From the NCBI GenBank assembly GCA_900539605.1, contig UQCS01000050.1:1-7787 (forward strand): a DNA stretch of 7,787 nt, given 5' to 3'. The translations under genes were made by a program, and so were the position numbers. This DNA comes from an uncultured Azospirillum sp. (GTDB lineage: Bacteria; Pseudomonadota; Alphaproteobacteria; RF32; CAG-239). The notes under the pieces were generated by a model, which was given only the letters and a program-made list of their open reading frames with translations, did no database searches and was not told the DNA's origin. Positions 6,112-7,787 of the stretch are shown here, one piece after another. How positions within the stretch are numbered: position 1 is the first letter of the stretch; every line of letters starts with the position of its first letter.

Positions 6112-7074
6112 ATGTTCAATAATAAAATACGCAAAACCTTAGGAATGAAACCAGTATCGGAAACCAAAACTGACAAAAACGGAAAAATAACGGTTACTGA
6201 TTATTTTCCCGATTTCTCGGTTAAGGAAGTTGCGGAATATCGCGAGATCGGCGGCGAACGTCTCAAAGACGGCAGTCATATCGTGTATGACGGAAAAGGC
6301 ACGGCGCTTTCAGTAGAGTATTATGACAGCGGAAAAATCACCGAATTGACCGAATATAATTCGGACGGCGGCAGGAACGTCAGCAAGTTTTCTCACGGAA
6401 AGTTGAGTGAAGTCACCGAATATCATGCCGACGGCAGTAAAATAATCAATGACTATAGCGACGGCTATGTATTCAAAACCAGGGTGGGGGCTGACGGTCA
6501 GACGGTTTCTGCAAGCCGCCTTTATGATCTTTCCGGTAAACCGGCTACGGCGGTAATGACTAAAGAAAGCCGCAAGAGAGCATGTTTGAAAGCTTATATT
6601 AACGGATTTGCCATCGGTGATACAATTACTCTGGGACGTGCCGAAAGACCGGAACAAGCGGCGGAGTCTTGCCGTCAGAATACTTTGTATAATGCGGCAA
6701 TGAAAGCAGTTAGAGCCGGCGATCAGGGGCGGTTGGAAGAAATTACCAACCAAGCACTGAAACAGAAAGAACTGCTGGGCAACGAGGCTTTTCAACAGTT
6801 GGTACAGCAATGTTATGATGCGACCCGTGCCGAAGTTTCTGGCGCCGATGTTTCCAAATTTCAGGCAGCGTTTCACCAAAAACTGGAAGAAAGCGGCTAT
6901 CAAAAGATGATGGCGGAAGCGAGGGTAAATCCTTCTTTGCGCAAAATGCGCGAAGTTGTCAGTGAGAAAAATAAAGCAACCGAAAAAACGGAAAGTAGCG
7001 AAAAGCCGGCACCGGTTATTGAAAAGCCCACTCAGCAAAAGATGCCGCCTAAGGTTGAACGTGACACTTATTAA
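6112..7074 (+). CDS. Protein with 22-residue DG repeats and charged tail, unknown function
   Basis: 320 residues in three parts. Residues about 20-142 are beta-rich and repetitive: two adjacent 22-residue units (76-97 and 98-119) share the pattern T-E-Y-x-x-D-G, then a hydrophobic pair, then a second aromatic and S-x-G; a looser third unit runs 120-142, and related DG turns lie at 53-61. This resembles MORN-variant or YwqK-type repeats, but the match is by eye. Residues about 150-285 are helical with three cysteines. The tail (286-320) is rich in K, E, P and T and likely disordered. There is no signal peptide or membrane segment. AAGGG (6101-6105) lies 6 nt before the ATG. It is a single-gene unit with its own promoter and terminator. 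The repeats could be a binding scaffold; secretion by a signal-less route is possible but has no direct support. I do not recognise the family. Confidence 0.85.
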   Translation: MFNNKIRKTLGMKPVSETKTDKNGKITVTDYFPDFSVKEVAEYREIGGERLKDGSHIVYDGKGTALSVEYYDSGKITELTEYNSDGGRNVSKFSHGKLSEVTEYHADGSKIINDYSDGYVFKTRVGADGQTVSASRLYDLSGKPATAVMTKESRKRACLKAYINGFAIGDTITLGRAERPEQAAESCRQNTLYNAAMKAVRAGDQGRLEEITNQALKQKELLGNEAFQQLVQQCYDATRAEVSGADVSKFQAAFHQKLEESGYQKMMAEARVNPSLRKMREVVSEKNKATEKTESSEKPAPVIEKPTQQKMPPKVERDTY

Positions 7075-7075
7075 A

Positions 7076-7103
7076 AAAAGCCCTGGAGTTTTCCGGGGTT
7101 TTT
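7076..7103 (+). terminator. Rho-independent terminator of the 6112 gene
   Basis: Left arm 7076-7087 pairs with right arm 7092-7103 (with two G-T pairs) around a GTTT loop; the right arm ends in five T and a further T-rich stretch. It begins 2 nt after the stop codon. Confidence 0.9.
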
Positions 7104-7272
7104 CTTGTGTTTTCTGAAGTTGTCAAGCCCCGGTGTTCAAATATCGGGGTTTAATTGTATAAGCTGTTTATCCGCCAAAAAGAAATAATATAAAAAAGCA
7201 ACAAAACCGTCTTCCGAATCGGGAGAAATCCGGAGATTGCAAACCTAAAAAACTGAGAGCGGGGAAGAATGA
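7104..7272. other. Non-coding stretch with a second GC hairpin
   Basis: No supported gene lies in 7075-7399, which holds the terminator above, this stretch and repeat copy 1. Within it AAGCCCCG (7125-7132) pairs with CGGGGTTT (7145-7152, one G-T pair) over a 12-nt loop, a terminator-like hairpin with only a weak T run (TTTAATT). It may be a backup terminator for the gene at 6112. From 7153 to 7272 I see only AT-rich and then purine-rich sequence. Confidence 0.5.
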
Positions 7273-7381
7273 GGTGACCGGGGAGTTCGCATTACCATTG
7301 CTCACGAAATGGCATCCTCCGGGCATGCCCAGAGGGCTCCCCGGCCGATAGTCAGTGACCGGGGATATAATCTCAGTTATT
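7273..7381 (-). repeat. Direct repeat copy 1, palindromic RNA-like element
   Basis: 109 nt, 103 identical to copy 2 at 7679-7787; the last 76 nt (7306-7381) are identical, and all six differences lie in the first 33. Fold: closing stem 7278-7285 with 7337-7344 (8 bp, GC-rich), hairpin A 7295-7299 with 7308-7312, hairpin B 7316-7335 around the perfect palindrome GGGCATGCCC. That is a three-way junction. In hairpin B, 7320/7331 is C/A on the plus strand but U-G on the minus. In hairpin A the change at 7299 keeps pairing only on the minus strand (U-A becomes U-G). Both point to a minus-strand RNA. There is no open reading frame under visible coding selection: the changes are mostly amino-acid altering in the open frame. 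It could be a MITE- or RPE-like palindromic element or a small-RNA family. Confidence 0.85.
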
Positions 7382-7418
7382 TGCGCTATAGTCAAGAGAC
7401 TATTGTTTAGTGGCGCAA
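7381..7418 (-). other. Nested stem-loop at the end of the orphan ORF
   Basis: TTGCGC (7381-7386) pairs with GCGCAA (7413-7418), and inside it ATAGTC (7388-7393) pairs with GACTAT (7398-7403) over a 4-nt loop. It covers the stop codon of the minus-strand ORF and begins exactly where the identity of repeat copy 1 ends. There is no T run, so it is not a standard terminator; it may protect the 3' end or be part of the repeat element. Whether copy 2 has it cannot be seen, because the window ends. Confidence 0.5.
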
Positions 7419-7627
7419 TGGAGAAGAAAAGCGATGATCTTGCCCAGTGCTCGTTGGGTTTCTTCGCTCTGGCTGAAAACAAAAGCTTCAAATTCTTTGA
7501 AATTGCGGATCGGTTTGTCGTCGGGATCGGTTTTATTGCCGTTCGGCGTCTCGGTTTTGTTCGATGAAATTGTCCATGTGGTGATTGAAATCGGTTGTTT
7601 TTTGGGATGATAAATACGGTTGCCCAT
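7400..7627 (-). CDS. Small orphan protein between the two repeats
   Basis: 75 residues; not recognised. The start at 7627 is preferred over the ATG 12 nt upstream (7639) because GAGGG lies 5 nt before it. The first 40 residues are polar, with basic, N- and T-rich stretches and a D-P-D-D-K-P turn; the last 35 read as an amphipathic helix (N-F-K-E-F-E-A-F-V-F to the end) with one cysteine near the C-terminus. No signal peptide. On the minus strand the order is repeat copy 2, 51 nt, this ORF, repeat copy 1, so a transcript through it would carry a folded element on each side. Reading frames on the plus strand here look like shadows and lack a ribosome site. It could be a cargo gene of the repeat, a small regulator, or a chance ORF. 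Confidence 0.5.
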   Translation of the reverse strand: MGNRIYHPKKQPISITTWTISSNKTETPNGNKTDPDDKPIRNFKEFEAFVFSQSEETQRALGKIIAFLLHCATKQ

Positions 7628-7632
7628 GACTG

Positions 7633-7637
7633 CCCTC
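7633..7637 (-). promoter_or_regulatory. Shine-Dalgarno site for the orphan ORF
   Basis: GAGGG on the minus strand, 5 nt before the ATG at 7625-7627. It overlaps the alternative upstream ATG, which itself has no purine-rich site, and so favours the 75-residue product. Confidence 0.45.
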
Positions 7638-7678
7638 ATTTATAAATAAAGTTAAATCGAGGGGCTAAAAGAAAAAAA

Positions 7679-7787
7679 GGTGGCCGGGGAGTTAGCGTTA
7701 CCATCACTCAAGAAATGGCATCCTCCGGGCATGCCCAGAGGGCTCCCCGGCCGATAGTCAGTGACCGGGGATATAATCTCAGTTATT
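7679..7787 (-). repeat. Direct repeat copy 2, cut by the window end
   Basis: Same element as copy 1, same orientation, offset by 406 nt. Differences from copy 1 are at 7683, 7694, 7697, 7705, 7706 and 7711: four transitions and two transversions. The closing stem (7684-7691 with 7743-7750) and the palindromic hairpin are unchanged. The window ends at the last base of the shared sequence, so the true right boundary is unknown. On the minus strand it lies upstream of the orphan ORF, where a folded leader could affect its expression. Confidence 0.85.

Noticed and set aside
7366..7371. Perfect TATAAT on the plus strand inside the repeat, possible outward promoter
   Set aside because: No -35 hexamer at a suitable distance upstream and no plus-strand gene downstream.
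7273..7381. Integron attC site or CRISPR repeat
   Set aside because: No attC core motifs (GTTRRRY and its partner) at the ends, and no short regularly spaced repeats with spacers; only two copies of 109 nt, 406 nt apart.
7168..7491. Minus-strand 107-codon open frame running through repeat copy 1
   Set aside because: It starts inside the better-supported orphan ORF, has no ribosome site, and the repeat differences between copies change most affected codons, so the frame looks open by chance.

Overview
The window looks like a piece of chromosome from a host-associated (possibly gut) alphaproteobacterium of moderate GC content. This rests on the alphaproteobacterial character of the LepA and bS21 proteins, a DUF465/YdcH-like small protein beside rpsU, and promoters and Shine-Dalgarno sites of ordinary sigma70 type. 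A phosphofructokinase gene implies Embden-Meyerhof glycolysis, which many free-living Alphaproteobacteria lack. Taxonomy is inferred from sequence character, not from a search.

Layout. Positions 1-138 hold a terminator and no recognisable gene. A minus-strand block follows: an exported protein of unknown function (139-915) with a clear promoter, preceded by lepA (986-2791). A 131-nt AT-rich divergent region separates lepA from a plus-strand pair: a GNAT acetyltransferase (2923-3360) and, 14 nt later, a helical protein of unknown function (3375-4118). A bidirectional terminator (4199-4227) closes this pair and also the converging minus-strand unit, which runs DUF465-like gene (4549-4761) then rpsU (4248-4454). 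A second divergent region, with an inverted repeat, leads to a plus-strand phosphofructokinase (4900-5982) with a strong terminator. Next is a plus-strand repeat protein of unknown function (6112-7074) with its own promoter and terminator.

The right end (7105-7787) differs in character. It has two 109-nt direct repeats (7273-7381 and 7679-7787; 103/109 identical) flanking a 75-codon minus-strand orphan ORF. Each repeat folds into a closing stem around two hairpins. In both hairpins the pair that could be ambiguous is a G-U wobble only when read on the minus strand, so a structured RNA or RNA-templated element on that strand is the best guess. No transposase, integrase, CRISPR array, tRNA or rRNA is visible.

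How the genes fit together: lepA and rpsU are translation genes, and pfk is central carbon metabolism. The rest are small independent units with mostly unknown roles. The repeat pair is the only candidate for something undescribed, and the window cuts off at the exact end of the second copy.
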